The notes: a model not told the origin generated them from the sequence alone. Shown: positions 6,924 to 15,844, counted from the stretch's first letter. The stretch: DNA of 63,480 nt from Bacteroidota bacterium (GCA_023417065.1 JAEZGH010000051.1:1-63480), one strand, 5' to 3'. Program-made: numbers and translations.

Positions 6924-8072
6924 CTATTCAGCCGGACTGAGGCGCACCAGCATTCCGGGTGTCTCTGTAGCCACGTAGATATACCCCTCAGGGCTTTCCT
7001 CCACAGCGCGTACGCGGCCGATTTTGTCCAGCAGCTTCTCTTCGGAAACCACTTTGCCATCCTGCAATTCAAGGCGGGCAACATGCGTATGCGCCAGCGC
7101 GCCAGCCAGAATGTTGTCTTTCCAGTTCGCAAACTTGTTGCCTTTTACCTGAGTCATTCCACAGGGAGCAATTGAAGGCACCCAATAATGTACCGGCTGC
7201 TCAAGGCCTTCCTTCTCCTTGAGGTCCGTAATCGGGGTGTCGTCGTAGTTAATGCCGTACGTGATTTCAGGCCAGCCATAATTCCGCCCTTTTACCACGA
7301 GGTTAAGCTCGTCTCCACCTTTCGGACCGTGTTCAATATCCCAAAGGGTATTGGAATCTTTGTCATAAACGAGCCCCTGAGGATTGCGATGGCCATAGCT
7401 CCAGATCTCCGGCATCGCACCCTGTTGATTCACAAAAGGGTTATCGGTAGGCACTTTGCCGTCTTCATGCAGGCGATGCACCTTGCCCAGGTGGTTGGCC
7501 AGCGTCTGAGCGTTTTCCTTCGTTCCCCGCTCGCCAATCGTGAAGAATATGTAGCCGTTTCCGTCAAATACAATCCGGCTTCCGAAGTGTACGCCCGCAT
7601 CACTCGTAGGCTGTGCGGCAAAAAGCTGTTCCAGATCAACCAGCTTGTTTCCGTCAAGTTTAGCCCGCGCAATCACAGTTCCACCGCCGTTATCGGCCTT
7701 CTTCGCATAGCTGAGGTAAATCCATCCGTTTTCAGCATAGTTGGGATGAAGCTTAATGTCCATCAAACCGCCCTGACCATGGACAAATACATCCGGTACT
7801 TTAATGGTTTCGGATTGCAGCTTGTCATCTTTGAAAATCAGGATCTCGCCGGAGCGTTCAGTGACGAGAACGCGGCCGTCGGGAAGAAAAGCAATCCCCC
7901 ATGGGTTCTTAAGGGTTGCTGACAGCGTGTCGATTTTGAACTTCTGTTTTTCGGATTCGATAACCGGGCCGTTGCCGGTAACCTTGGTTTCAGTCTGGCT
8001 GTTTTCACGGTCGTTGCACGACGTGCAAAAAAGCGCAGAGACGAATGCGAAAGGAATGATTAGTTTTTTCAT
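6924..8072 (-). CDS. PQQ-dependent sugar dehydrogenase, sorbosone/glucose type
   Basis: A 382-residue beta-propeller of the glucose/sorbosone dehydrogenase family (GSDH). NPWGIAFLPDGRVLVTERSGEI near the start and GPKGGDELNLVVKGRNYGWPEITYG in the second half are family hallmarks. These enzymes oxidise aldose sugars with PQQ outside the cytoplasm. I start at MKKLIIPFAF (8072), which gives a lipoprotein-type signal ending near TSC, rather than at an ATG eleven codons upstream. No PQQ synthesis genes are visible here, so the cofactor would have to come from elsewhere. The gene stands alone with its own terminator. Confidence 0.88.
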   Translation of the reverse strand: MKKLIIPFAFVSALFCTSCNDRENSQTETKVTGNGPVIESEKQKFKIDTLSATLKNPWGIAFLPDGRVLVTERSGEILIFKDDKLQSETIKVPDVFVHGQGGLMDIKLHPNYAENGWIYLSYAKKADNGGGTVIARAKLDGNKLVDLEQLFAAQPTSDAGVHFGSRIVFDGNGYIFFTIGERGTKENAQTLANHLGKVHRLHEDGKVPTDNPFVNQQGAMPEIWSYGHRNPQGLVYDKDSNTLWDIEHGPKGGDELNLVVKGRNYGWPEITYGINYDDTPITDLKEKEGLEQPVHYWVPSIAPCGMTQVKGNKFANWKDNILAGALAHTHVARLELQDGKVVSEEKLLDKIGRVRAVEESPEGYIYVATETPGMLVRLSPAE

Positions 8073-8214
8073 AAAGTGTCTTCTTGTGAAAGGCAATCGG
8101 GTCATTTCTTCAAAAAACGATACCCGTCGCCGATGCGCGAAATTAACGCCCGCACCGGGATTATCTAAAGATTTTTGATTTCGGCCCGACAGAAACCGGA
8201 TAGACGGAAGCCTG

Positions 8215-8916
8215 CTATTTCCGGCGTCCGAAGATCCTTAACAGATACAGGAACAAATTGATGAAATCGAGATACAGGGTGAGCGCCCCCATGATGGCCT
8301 CCTTGTGATCCTGGTCGGAACCCTCGTTACCGATAATGTTGGTATTTTTGATCTTCTGCGTATCATACGCCGTAAGCCCCGTGAAAATCAGCACCCCCGC
8401 ACAGGTCGTAATCCAGTAAAGGACGGAGCTTTGCATAAACCAGTTTACCACACTCGCGATAATCAAGCCGATCAGTCCCATGAAAAACAGGTTGCCCCAT
8501 TTGGTGAGATCTGTTTTCGTGATGTATCCATAAAAACTCATCACGCCAAACGTGCCGGCGGTGATGAAGAAGGTCGACGCGATGGATTCTGACGTATAAA
8601 GTGTAAATATCGCCGAAAGGGTCAGTCCGTTAAACACGGAATAAACAATGAAAATAACGGTGGCGACAGACGCAGTCATGCGATTGATCAGCGACACCAG
8701 TACACCCACGGCCACAAACTCCAGCAAAATCAGTCCGAAGAAAACGTACTTGTTACCAAAGATCAGGCTCATCATGGCTTCCGACGACGCCGTGTACATG
8801 GCCACTCCGCCGGTAATTACCAGCGCCAGGCACATCCACGAATATACCTTAACCATGTAGCGCTGATTTTCAGCTGCGATCTGTTCGAGTGTAATAGAAG
8901 TGTTCTCGGGTATCAT
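8215..8916 (-). CDS. Bax inhibitor-1/YccA family membrane protein
   Basis: A 233-residue protein with seven predicted membrane helices of the BI-1/YccA (TMBIM) family. The C-terminal signature FTGLTAYDTQKIKN, followed by a last helix containing LTLYLDFINLFLYLLRIFG, is diagnostic. Bacterial members are inner-membrane proteins linked to calcium leak and to FtsH-dependent membrane quality control. Which of these applies here is unknown. The length is normal for the family and the gene appears to be transcribed alone. Confidence 0.95.
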   Translation of the reverse strand: MIPENTSITLEQIAAENQRYMVKVYSWMCLALVITGGVAMYTASSEAMMSLIFGNKYVFFGLILLEFVAVGVLVSLINRMTASVATVIFIVYSVFNGLTLSAIFTLYTSESIASTFFITAGTFGVMSFYGYITKTDLTKWGNLFFMGLIGLIIASVVNWFMQSSVLYWITTCAGVLIFTGLTAYDTQKIKNTNIIGNEGSDQDHKEAIMGALTLYLDFINLFLYLLRIFGRRK

Positions 8917-9099
8917 AACGATTTTTTGGATTGGGAAAGATACATAAATACCCGAACGCCTGGAAATGCCGGAGACCTCACAAGCCGCGAAAAGTAAGAT
9001 TATCCGGACTTTTACCGGATGTTATCCCATCCGCGAAATGCATGCGCCCGGATTCGGAACTTTCCCGCCGGGGTGCTATTTTCAGGCAAAAATTCAATC

Positions 9100-9543
9100 A
9101 TGTATCAAGCCCTGCTTCATTCACATTCGCTGCTGCGTTACTTCGTTCTCATCGCCCTCGTAGTCGTTATCGTCAAATCCCTCATGGGCCTGATGAACAA
9201 GGGGACGTTCGGGAAGTGGGATAACAAATTCAGCCTGTATCTGATGATCTTCACGCATCTTCAGCTGCTCGTAGGGTTGGTGCTGTATTTCGTCAGTCCC
9301 TGGGTGAAGTTTTCAGGCGAGGCAATGAGCGAAAAATTAAGCCGATACTGGACTGTCGAGCATATCTTCGGGATGATCGTCGCCGTAACCCTCATAACCA
9401 TTGCACGGGTTTCCCTGAAACGCATGACGTCTGATCAGGCGAAATTCAGGCGATTGTTCATCTTCAACCTGATCGCCCTGCTGGTCATTGTTACCGTTCT
9501 CTATATGAGCGGCCGCGGCCTGCTTTCAATGAGTGTGAGCTAA
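9100..9543 (+). CDS. Small four-helix membrane protein, cytochrome b-like
   Basis: A 147-residue integral membrane protein starting MYQALLHSHSLLRYFVLIAL. Four hydrophobic helices are evident and histidines lie near the ends of helices (HSHSLLRY, THLQLLVG, EHIFGM), which is why relatives in Bacteroidota are usually labelled cytochrome b-like. Heme binding is not demonstrated. I chose the ATG at 9100; an upstream in-frame ATG at 9019 would add 27 residues of non-membrane, low-quality sequence. It is divergent from the BI-1 gene and converges with the redoxin gene 3 bp away. Confidence 0.75.
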   Translation: MYQALLHSHSLLRYFVLIALVVVIVKSLMGLMNKGTFGKWDNKFSLYLMIFTHLQLLVGLVLYFVSPWVKFSGEAMSEKLSRYWTVEHIFGMIVAVTLITIARVSLKRMTSDQAKFRRLFIFNLIALLVIVTVLYMSGRGLLSMSVS

Positions 9544-9546
9544 ATC

Positions 9547-10116
9547 CTACTTGCGCCGGATCGTACAACCCACCGGGCGGATTTCTTTTGTTTTGATGAC
9601 TTGATTGCTGAGCATGATGTCGATGGCGTCTTTCAGATACGCCTGCCTGACATCGGCTTCAACCTGCGCATTGTCGTCGATAGCGCCGTTGTAAACCACG
9701 GTGAACTTGCCGCCCGTGTTCTTCAGTAGAAAAGCCTGCGGCGTCTTTGTCGCCCCCAGCTGCTGCATCAAGGCCTGTTGCTTGTCCGCCAGATAGGGAA
9801 CGCCCAAATCAAGCTGCTGCGCCTTCTTCTTCATGGCCTCAGCTGTCTCCGCAGGTTCTGTGTTGGCGTTCACCAGCAGTACAGGTACAGTGCTCTGATA
9901 GCGGGAAGCTATCTGCTGGATCCTTTTCCGGTAGTGCTCATCGTAAGGGCAACTGTTGCTGGTGAAGATCACTACAAGCCCCTGGCACGAAGGAAACGAG
10001 CTCAGCGAGACCGTTTCATTGTTCAGGACGTTGGTCAGCGAGAAGTCAGATATCTCCTGGGAAAACACCGTCGACCAACTGGCTACAACGAGCACGAATG
10101 CAAATACATTTTTCAT
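9547..10116 (-). CDS. Exported redoxin (thioredoxin-fold) protein
   Basis: A 189-residue protein with a cleavable signal (MKNVFAFVLVVASWSTVFSQ) and a thioredoxin/AhpC-TSA fold. The active-site motif is SNSCPYDE, with only the first cysteine of the usual CxxC, so it resembles a peroxiredoxin-like or one-cysteine redoxin. A second cysteine lies close to the end (RPVGCTIRRK) and could be a resolving residue. The conserved cis-proline is in TKTPQAF. It should act in the periplasm on peroxides or thiols, but the substrate is unknown. Confidence 0.85.
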   Translation of the reverse strand: MKNVFAFVLVVASWSTVFSQEISDFSLTNVLNNETVSLSSFPSCQGLVVIFTSNSCPYDEHYRKRIQQIASRYQSTVPVLLVNANTEPAETAEAMKKKAQQLDLGVPYLADKQQALMQQLGATKTPQAFLLKNTGGKFTVVYNGAIDDNAQVEADVRQAYLKDAIDIMLSNQVIKTKEIRPVGCTIRRK

Positions 10117-10137
10117 TGCCTTAGGTTTAGGGGCCTC

Positions 10138-10767
10138 TCAGCCCTGGATGCTGAAAACCAGCACAAAATCGGGAAACACCCGGTAGTATAAAGGTACCAT
10201 CGTTTCCTGTTGATTGACAATTATCCGGCCAATAATGTGGCCCGACTGGTCGAGTTCGAAGGCTTCGATATGTATGTTTTCAGCCAGAATAAGGTCTTTC
10301 TTGCCGTGAATCTTTATCAAAGACTCTTTTGCGCACCAGTACACGCAGTGCTTTGTGATCAGACTTCCGGCATCTGCAAGTTCGTCCGGAGCAAGTACCC
10401 GCGGGGCGACGCGAAGTAATTTTGATTTGGGCTGCTCAAGATCTACGCCCACGGGAAAATGCTCATCCAGGACGGCAGCGACAAAGGGGTAGGAGTGACT
10501 CAGCGACAAATGAAAAGGATATCCCGACGGTGAGGGTTTTCCATGTTCATCTTTGGTGATTCCCTTGAATGGCAGCCCCCGCCGTTCCAGTAGCCGCTGC
10601 GTTACAAGCCTGCCTGCATACCACTCAAGACGCTTCTGCGGGTTGTGAATGGTAGCCGGAATAGAATGTCCATCCGCGAGCATGGTGGCAAGTTCGGGTT
10701 CGTCTTCTGTTATGTTCCAAAGTGCCCACGTCCGGGACCCTTCATGTACCAGTCTTTCCAGCGGCAT
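10138..10767 (-). CDS. 4'-phosphopantetheinyl transferase
   Basis: A 209-residue enzyme of the ACPS/Sfp superfamily, which moves the 4'-phosphopantetheine arm of CoA onto a serine of a carrier protein. The magnesium-binding motif is VGVDLE, and the second motif WCAKESLIKIHG supplies the catalytic Glu and Lys. An N-terminal half with QKRLEWYAGRLVTQRLL and PSGYPFHLSLSHS is typical of the two-domain Sfp/HetI type rather than the small AcpS. No polyketide or peptide synthetase lies near, so it may serve the fatty-acid carrier protein or a distant cluster. It starts 85 bp from the divergent WD40 gene. Confidence 0.92.
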   Translation of the reverse strand: MPLERLVHEGSRTWALWNITEDEPELATMLADGHSIPATIHNPQKRLEWYAGRLVTQRLLERRGLPFKGITKDEHGKPSPSGYPFHLSLSHSYPFVAAVLDEHFPVGVDLEQPKSKLLRVAPRVLAPDELADAGSLITKHCVYWCAKESLIKIHGKKDLILAENIHIEAFELDQSGHIIGRIIVNQQETMVPLYYRVFPDFVLVFSIQG

Positions 10768-10852
10768 CGAGAATTTTTTGCAAATGTAAGCATTGAATGA
10801 ATTTCCCCTTTCTTTGGTTTAGGATTCGGAATGTAAGAACTTTCGCCCCTAT

Positions 10853-11767
10853 ATGACTCTCTCTCCCGTTCAGATTCAAAAAGTTAGCACCCTCAAAGGC
10901 CATCGGGACTGCATTTATACGCTTGAAGCAGGCCCGACGCCAAACATCGTCTTCTCCGGATCGGGCGATGGAATGGTGGTACTGTGGAACCTTGAAAACC
11001 CCGACGAAGGTCAGCTGATCGCGCGATTGCCACACTCTGTCTACGGACTGCACTTTCACCAAAGTACCGGCAAACTCATCGCAGGTCATAACTACGAGGG
11101 AATACACATTCTCGACTGGGAGAATAAAAAAGAAACTGGTTCGTTGAAAATGACGGAGGCCGCCATATTCGATATCCGCTCATGGGGTGATAACCTCTTC
11201 GTGGCTTGTGGCGACGGAACGGTATACAAGATTGACGTAAATACGCTGACGATAAAAAACAAGGTTCGCCTTTCCGAAAAGAGTGCTCGCACTATCGACA
11301 TCCACCCTTCCGGTGAAGAGGTTGCCATTGGATACAGCGATAACTTTATCCGGATTTTCGACCTCGGTCTGAACCTCAAACGCGAATGGCAGGCGCATCA
11401 GAACTCGGTGTTTACCGTGCGTTATACTCCCGACGGAGAATCGCTGATGAGCGGGTCGCGCGATGCCCGGCTCAAGGCCTGGAAGGTCGCCGATGAGTAC
11501 CGTAACTATACTGAAATAGTGGCTCATATGTTCGCGATTAATCATTTGGATTTTAGTCCGGATAAGAAACATTTCGTAACTTGTAGCCTCGATAAGACGA
11601 TCAAGGTTTGGGACGCAAACGACTTGAAACTACTTAAGGTAATCGACCGCGCCCGTCACGGCGGACATTGGTCTTCGGTTAATAAAGCCCTATGGACACC
11701 CCACCAAAACCAGCTGTTAACCGCCAGCGATGACCGGTCTATTGCTGTTTGGCATATTATTTTTTAA
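10853..11767 (+). CDS. WD40 repeat beta-propeller protein
   Basis: A 304-residue protein made almost wholly of about seven WD40 repeats. Repeat ends are visible as GDGMVVLWNLE, DNFIRIFDLG, RDARLKAWKV, LDKTIKVWDAN and DDRSIAVWHI. There is no signal peptide, so it should be cytosolic. WD40 propellers serve as protein-binding platforms; the partner here is unknown. It ends 13 bp before a DivIVA-domain gene in the same orientation, and co-transcription with it and folB is likely. Confidence 0.92.
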   Translation: MTLSPVQIQKVSTLKGHRDCIYTLEAGPTPNIVFSGSGDGMVVLWNLENPDEGQLIARLPHSVYGLHFHQSTGKLIAGHNYEGIHILDWENKKETGSLKMTEAAIFDIRSWGDNLFVACGDGTVYKIDVNTLTIKNKVRLSEKSARTIDIHPSGEEVAIGYSDNFIRIFDLGLNLKREWQAHQNSVFTVRYTPDGESLMSGSRDARLKAWKVADEYRNYTEIVAHMFAINHLDFSPDKKHFVTCSLDKTIKVWDANDLKLLKVIDRARHGGHWSSVNKALWTPHQNQLLTASDDRSIAVWHIIF

Positions 11768-11780
11768 ACTTTAAAGATCT

Positions 11781-12557
11781 ATGAGAATCACTCCTATCGA
11801 AATACGCCAAAAGACCTTTGAAAAGAATTTCAGAGGCTATGAAAAAGATGAAGTCAATGCATTTCTCCTCACACTTTCTCAGGAGTGGGAACGAATCCAG
11901 GACGAAAACAAGGAACTTAGAATAAAGCTCGAGGCTACTGAACGCGAAGTAACCAAACTTCGCGAAGTCGAAAGCTCGTTGTATAAAACGCTGAAGACCG
12001 CCGAAGACACTGGCGCACACGTGATCGAACAGGCCCGCGTTACCGCGGAACTTCACCTCAAGGAAACGCAGCTGAAGGCCGAGGCTATCATGAACGAAGC
12101 CAAATCAAAGGCGAAAGATACCATCGAAGAGTCCGACGTTCGTGCCAAAGAGATCGTCGCTGAAATGGAAGACCGCCTCAAAATACTCGTCGAAAACTAC
12201 AGGAAGCTCGAAACCGCGCGCGAAGATTTGCTTGGCGACCTCAAGCGTCTCGCCAACGATATGCTCGACAGAGTTGAACGGTCAAAACACCTTTCCAAGG
12301 ACTTCGATCCCGATCAGCATCTCGCCATGGCCCGCCGCGAAGCAAAACGAATCGCGTTTCCGAACATCGACTTCGATAAGACTATCCGTCCGAGAACGGA
12401 AAGCGAACCCGTGGAGCCCAAAGAAATCGCGAGCACACCTGCGCCTGAACCCGAACCTGTTAAGGCAGCGGAGCCCGTGCACGAATCGCCCCATCTGTTC
12501 GTGGAGTCTGAAAACACCCCCAAAATTCACAAGTCCTTCTTCGACGAAATTGGATGA
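11781..12557 (+). CDS. DivIVA-domain coiled-coil protein
   Basis: A 258-residue protein. The N-terminal DivIVA motif (MRITPIEIRQKTFEKNFRGYEKDEVNAFL) covers about residues 1-35, a long coiled coil runs to about residue 170, and the tail is rich in Pro, Glu and Ala. DivIVA proteins sense curved membranes or organise division and polar growth in Gram-positive bacteria. Bacteroidota commonly carry one such protein of unknown role. The last four bases overlap the start of folB (ATGA), showing tight translational coupling. Confidence 0.9.
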   Translation: MRITPIEIRQKTFEKNFRGYEKDEVNAFLLTLSQEWERIQDENKELRIKLEATEREVTKLREVESSLYKTLKTAEDTGAHVIEQARVTAELHLKETQLKAEAIMNEAKSKAKDTIEESDVRAKEIVAEMEDRLKILVENYRKLETAREDLLGDLKRLANDMLDRVERSKHLSKDFDPDQHLAMARREAKRIAFPNIDFDKTIRPRTESEPVEPKEIASTPAPEPEPVKAAEPVHESPHLFVESENTPKIHKSFFDEIG

Positions 12558-12919
12558 CCGGAAAGATCGCGCTGGAGGGTCTCGAGTTCCATGCCTTTCA
12601 TGGCGTTTACCCTCATGAACGGGAATCAGGAAACTTCTTTGAAGTTGACATCGCCGTAGAAACGGATTTTTCCGCTGCTGCCGCACACGATGACCTCGAA
12701 GGAACGGTCAATTATGAAATTCTCTTCCGGATCGTGAAGGAAGAAATGGAGGAACCGTCAAAGTTACTCGAGACCGTCGCAGCAAAGATCATTGATCATG
12801 TGTTCCGTGACTGCCCTGCGGCCGCGTCCGTCGACCTCAAAATCTCAAAGCTCAATCCTCCGATCGGCGGGAAGTGTAAACGCTCGTCACTGTCGGTCAG
12901 CCAACGACGTGTCGGCTGA
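12554..12919 (+). CDS. folB: Dihydroneopterin aldolase
   Basis: A 121-residue enzyme of folate synthesis that cleaves 7,8-dihydroneopterin to 6-hydroxymethyl-dihydropterin and glycolaldehyde. The substrate-binding segments LEFHAFHGVYPHERESGNFFEVD near the start and KISKLNPPIGGKC near the end, which carries the conserved Lys, are clear. The length is normal. It overlaps the DivIVA gene by 4 bp, and its last 33 bp overlap the convergent HesB-like gene. Confidence 0.93.
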   Translation: MTGKIALEGLEFHAFHGVYPHERESGNFFEVDIAVETDFSAAAAHDDLEGTVNYEILFRIVKEEMEEPSKLLETVAAKIIDHVFRDCPAAASVDLKISKLNPPIGGKCKRSSLSVSQRRVG

Positions 12920-13237
12920 GCGATCCTTCGCTGCGGGTTCATCAACGAAGGTGAAGCCTTGCGTGTCGCCGTTGGCCACGTAGTCGACCTGTTTCCCCAT
13001 CAGGTAAAGGGTGTGCCGCTTATCGACGAGCACAGGGATATCGTTGAAGTCGTATTCAATGTCGAATTCCTTCGGCGTGTCGAAGCCAAGAATGAAGTTC
13101 GCCCCGCCACAGCCGCTGCCGCCGCGCACACCGATGCGAAGACGATATCCATCAGGAATGTTCTTCGTTGCCATAATTCGTCTGATCTCGTCCGCGGCTT
13201 TTGCCGATATCGTAACTGGTGTAATATTGTCGAACAT
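12887..13237 (-). CDS. HesB/IscA-like protein lacking the C-terminal CxC
   Basis: A 116-residue member of the HesB/IscA/ErpA superfamily. Typical features are the N-terminal ISAKAADEIRRIM helix, then GVRGGSGCGGANFILGFD with the first conserved cysteine, then the KRHTLYLMGKQVDYVANGDTQGFTFV strand region. The C-terminal cysteine pair (CGCG in true A-type carriers) is missing: after GFTFVDEP the sequence has no cysteine. It therefore may not bind an Fe-S cluster in the usual way. No isc or suf genes are adjacent, and the end overlaps folB on the opposite strand. Confidence 0.85.
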   Translation of the reverse strand: MFDNITPVTISAKAADEIRRIMATKNIPDGYRLRIGVRGGSGCGGANFILGFDTPKEFDIEYDFNDIPVLVDKRHTLYLMGKQVDYVANGDTQGFTFVDEPAAKDRSADTSLADRQ

Positions 13238-13302
13238 CCTTCACGGTGGATTTACTTCAAAATTATCTAAATTTCCAACATATATACTCGTGAATAAATT
13301 CT

Positions 13303-13824
13303 ATGGATGCAGTAATTGAATTTGGGAAGATACTCCTTCCGGCCTCTCTGGTGCTTTATGCGGCGTACCTCATGGTGCGGTCGCAAATCCAAAAAGAGGT
13401 GAACCTCAAGTCGATGGAGATTCGCGGGGCCAGCATCCAGACTGTTCTGCCGGTGCGCCTGCAGGCGTATGAAAGAATGACGCTCTTCCTGGAACGGATA
13501 AGTCCACAAAACCTGCTGGTCCGGTTGAACGACTCCTCCATTTCGGCACGGGATTTTCATCAACTGTTATTGCAGGAAATCCGCAATGAGTTCAACCACA
13601 ATGTCTCACAACAGGTCTATATGAGCCATGAGGTGTGGGAATTGATACGCAATGCGAAGGAAGATCTCATTGTAACCATCAACGAAGCTGCCGGAGAAAT
13701 ACCCGCAGAAGCCACAAGCATGGAACTTTCAAAAAAGGTTTTTGAGAAAGTGATGAGCAAGCCTGTGGATTTAATCGGCCATGCTATCGTTGAACTAAAA
13801 AAGGAAATCCAGCGTACTTTCTAA
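13303..13824 (+). CDS. DUF7935-type membrane-anchored protein
   Basis: A 173-residue protein with one N-terminal membrane helix (FGKILLPASLVLYAAYLMV) and a helical cytoplasmic part containing RLQAYERMTLFLERISPQNLL and LLLQEIRNEFNHNVSQQVYMS. This pattern is widely conserved in Bacteroidota, where it usually carries only a DUF label. The role is unknown. It is the first gene of a compact plus-strand run that continues with the YkvA-like, Rossmann, dtd and macro-domain genes, 12 bp from the next gene. Confidence 0.75.
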   Translation: MDAVIEFGKILLPASLVLYAAYLMVRSQIQKEVNLKSMEIRGASIQTVLPVRLQAYERMTLFLERISPQNLLVRLNDSSISARDFHQLLLQEIRNEFNHNVSQQVYMSHEVWELIRNAKEDLIVTINEAAGEIPAEATSMELSKKVFEKVMSKPVDLIGHAIVELKKEIQRTF

Positions 13825-13836
13825 AACGTCAGCGTA

Positions 13837-14238
13837 ATGAACACAAATGCTTTCTTTGATCTGGCTATGAAGCGTGCGGGCGGCATGCTGGGAAAAAGAC
13901 AACGTCTTCTTCTCCTGCTCAGTAAACTCGGTATGAAACTCAAGACCGTGGAGTGGAACCAGGTTCAGCAGGATGGCGTTCGCGAGAAGTTTTATGCCGT
14001 GGCCAGACTCTTCAAGGCATATGTGCAGGGCAGGTACACCGACATTCCCTGGAAATCGTTGCTGCTCATCACCGCATCGATTATTTACTTCGTAAATCCC
14101 TTTGACCTCATTCCCGACGTACTCTTTGGTATCGGGTTCACCGATGACTTTGCAATTCTGTTAATGGTCTACAACTCGGTCCAGCAGGAGCTCGAGAAAT
14201 TCATGACGTGGGAACGTTCGCAAATAGGTGACCTATGA
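13837..14238 (+). CDS. YkvA/DUF1232 family protein
   Basis: A 133-residue protein. The DUF1232 core is near residues 66-105: WKSLLLITASIIYFVNPFDLIPDVLFGIGFTDDFAIL, with the signature NPFDLIPD and one or two hydrophobic helices. Members are small membrane-associated proteins of unknown function. The stop codon overlaps the start of the following gene by 4 bp, indicating translational coupling. Confidence 0.9.
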   Translation: MNTNAFFDLAMKRAGGMLGKRQRLLLLLSKLGMKLKTVEWNQVQQDGVREKFYAVARLFKAYVQGRYTDIPWKSLLLITASIIYFVNPFDLIPDVLFGIGFTDDFAILLMVYNSVQQELEKFMTWERSQIGDL

Positions 14239-14876
14239 AGGTGGCGGTCATTGCCGGGTCAACGGGTCTCATCGGAAAGCAGTTATTGCAATTACTCCTC
14301 GACGATCCGGAATATCACCTCGTAAAGGCAATCACGCGCACTCCACTTGAACTGAAGCACGTCAAACTCCAAAACATTGTTGCTGATTTCAACCGCCTCG
14401 GCGAATACGCTGATCGAATATCCGGCGACGTGGTGTTTTGTTGCCTGGGAACAACCATGAAGAAGGCCGGTTCGAAGGAAGCTTTCAGAAAGGTTGACTA
14501 CGTTTATCCGATCGAACTTGCCAACGTTACGCATGCCTCCGGAGCCCAGCAATTTCTGCTGGTGTCGGCACTCGGCGCAGATAAAAAAGCATCCATCTAC
14601 TACAACAAGGTTAAAGGTGAAGTGGAGGAGGCTATCGGTAAGGTAGGGTTTCGCAGCTATCACATCTTCAGGCCATCACTATTGCTGGGACCGCGCAACG
14701 AAAGTCGACCGGGTGAAGATGCTGCGAAGTTCTTCTACAAGGTCTTCGGTTTTCTTATTCCGGAAAAATATAAGGCTCTTGATTCAATGAAGGTAGCACG
14801 TGCCATGCTCCTGCTTGCGCGCGAAGAGCAGGAAGGTTCGCACATTCACGAATCAGTATCACTTCAGAAATACTAA
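14235..14876 (+). CDS. NAD(P)-binding Rossmann protein, HTATIP2/TIP30-like
   Basis: A 213-residue atypical short-chain dehydrogenase. It has the nucleotide-binding loop AGSTGLIGKQL at residues 7-17, CCLGTTMKKAGSKEAFRKVD in the middle, and FLLVSALGADKKASIYYNKVKGEVEEAI with the YxxxK catalytic pair. The closest recognisable group is the HTATIP2/oxidoreductase family. The substrate is unknown. It overlaps its upstream neighbour by 4 bp and dtd by 1 bp. Confidence 0.88.
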   Translation: MKVAVIAGSTGLIGKQLLQLLLDDPEYHLVKAITRTPLELKHVKLQNIVADFNRLGEYADRISGDVVFCCLGTTMKKAGSKEAFRKVDYVYPIELANVTHASGAQQFLLVSALGADKKASIYYNKVKGEVEEAIGKVGFRSYHIFRPSLLLGPRNESRPGEDAAKFFYKVFGFLIPEKYKALDSMKVARAMLLLAREEQEGSHIHESVSLQKY

Positions 14877-15328
14877 TGATTGCCGTAATTCAACGTGTCT
14901 CATCGGCTTCTGTAACAATTGATGGTATCGTGAAGTCGTCTATCGCATCCGGATTATTGATATTGATTGGAATTGAGGATGCCGATAACAATGAAGATAT
15001 CGATTGGCTTGCGAACAAGATCGTAAACCTTCGGATCTTCAATGATGACCAGGGTGTAATGAATATCAGTGTGAAAGACCAGGGTGGCGAAATCATCGTC
15101 GTGAGTCAGTTCACACTGCATGCCAGCACGAAGAAAGGAAATCGTCCGTCTTATCTGAAGGCATCGAAGCCCGATATAGCCATACCGTTGTATGAGAAGT
15201 TCGTCGCTGTGTTGAGTTCACAGCTCGGAAAGCCAGTGCAGACCGGAGAGTTTGGCGCTGATATGAAGGTAGCGCTTGTAAACGATGGACCGGTGACAAT
15301 TATCATTGATACAAAGAACAAGGTATGA
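14876..15328 (+). CDS. dtd: D-aminoacyl-tRNA deacylase
   Basis: A 150-residue enzyme that removes D-amino acids, and glycine from mischarged tRNA-Ala, from tRNA. The two diagnostic motifs are SQFTLHA near residue 78 and NDGPVTIIID near residue 136; the latter is the Gly-cisPro-type motif inserted into the partner active site of the dimer. The length is normal. It is translationally coupled to both neighbours (1-bp and 4-bp overlaps). Confidence 0.96.
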   Translation: MIAVIQRVSSASVTIDGIVKSSIASGLLILIGIEDADNNEDIDWLANKIVNLRIFNDDQGVMNISVKDQGGEIIVVSQFTLHASTKKGNRPSYLKASKPDIAIPLYEKFVAVLSSQLGKPVQTGEFGADMKVALVNDGPVTIIIDTKNKV

Positions 15329-15843
15329 AGCGCGTGGAAGTCATCACCGGTGATATTACGTTGCTTGAAGTCGACGCCATCGTCAATGCAGCGAACTCCG
15401 GCCTGATGGGCGGCGGTGGCGTAGATGGCGCGATCCACCGGCGCGGCGGCCCTGCGATACTCGAAGAATGCATAGCCATCAGAAACCGGCAGGGTGGGTG
15501 CCCTGTTGGTGAAGCAGTCATCACATCCGGAGGTATGCTTAAAGCAAAATGGGTGATTCATACCGTTGGCCCCGTCTGGAAAGGCGGCGATCACAACGAA
15601 GACACGCTCCTTGCCAATGCATACCGGAATAGCCTCGCTCTTGCAATTGAGCACGGCGTGACTACTATTGCCTTCCCGAATATCAGCACGGGAGTATACG
15701 GTTTCCCCAAGGGACGCGCTGCAACGATTGCAACCGAAACGGTGTCGGCGTTCCTGAAAGATGAACGCCGCCTGAAGCGACTGATTTTTTGCTGCTTTGA
15801 TGACGAAAACTATAAGATATACACCAGCATCCTGAATCCATAA
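15325..15843 (+). CDS. Macro-domain protein (O-acetyl-ADP-ribose deacetylase type)
   Basis: A 172-residue macro domain like E. coli YmdB. ADP-ribose-binding segments are clear: GDITLLEVDAIVNAANSGL near residue 8, MGGGGVDGAIHRRGG near 30, and FPNISTGVYGFPKGRAA near 115. Enzymes of this type remove acetyl from O-acetyl-ADP-ribose or ADP-ribose from proteins. It overlaps dtd by 4 bp and lies 1 bp from the dipeptidase gene. Confidence 0.94.
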   Translation: MKRVEVITGDITLLEVDAIVNAANSGLMGGGGVDGAIHRRGGPAILEECIAIRNRQGGCPVGEAVITSGGMLKAKWVIHTVGPVWKGGDHNEDTLLANAYRNSLALAIEHGVTTIAFPNISTGVYGFPKGRAATIATETVSAFLKDERRLKRLIFCCFDDENYKIYTSILNP

Positions 15844-15844
15844 T

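Noticed and set aside
10138..10767. Phosphopantetheinyl transferase as marker of a natural-product cluster
   Set aside because: No synthetase, carrier protein or tailoring gene lies within the window.
11781..12557. DivIVA domain as a sign of a Gram-positive host
   Set aside because: SusC/SusD, lipoproteins and other phylum-specific proteins show Bacteroidota, which also carry DivIVA-domain proteins.
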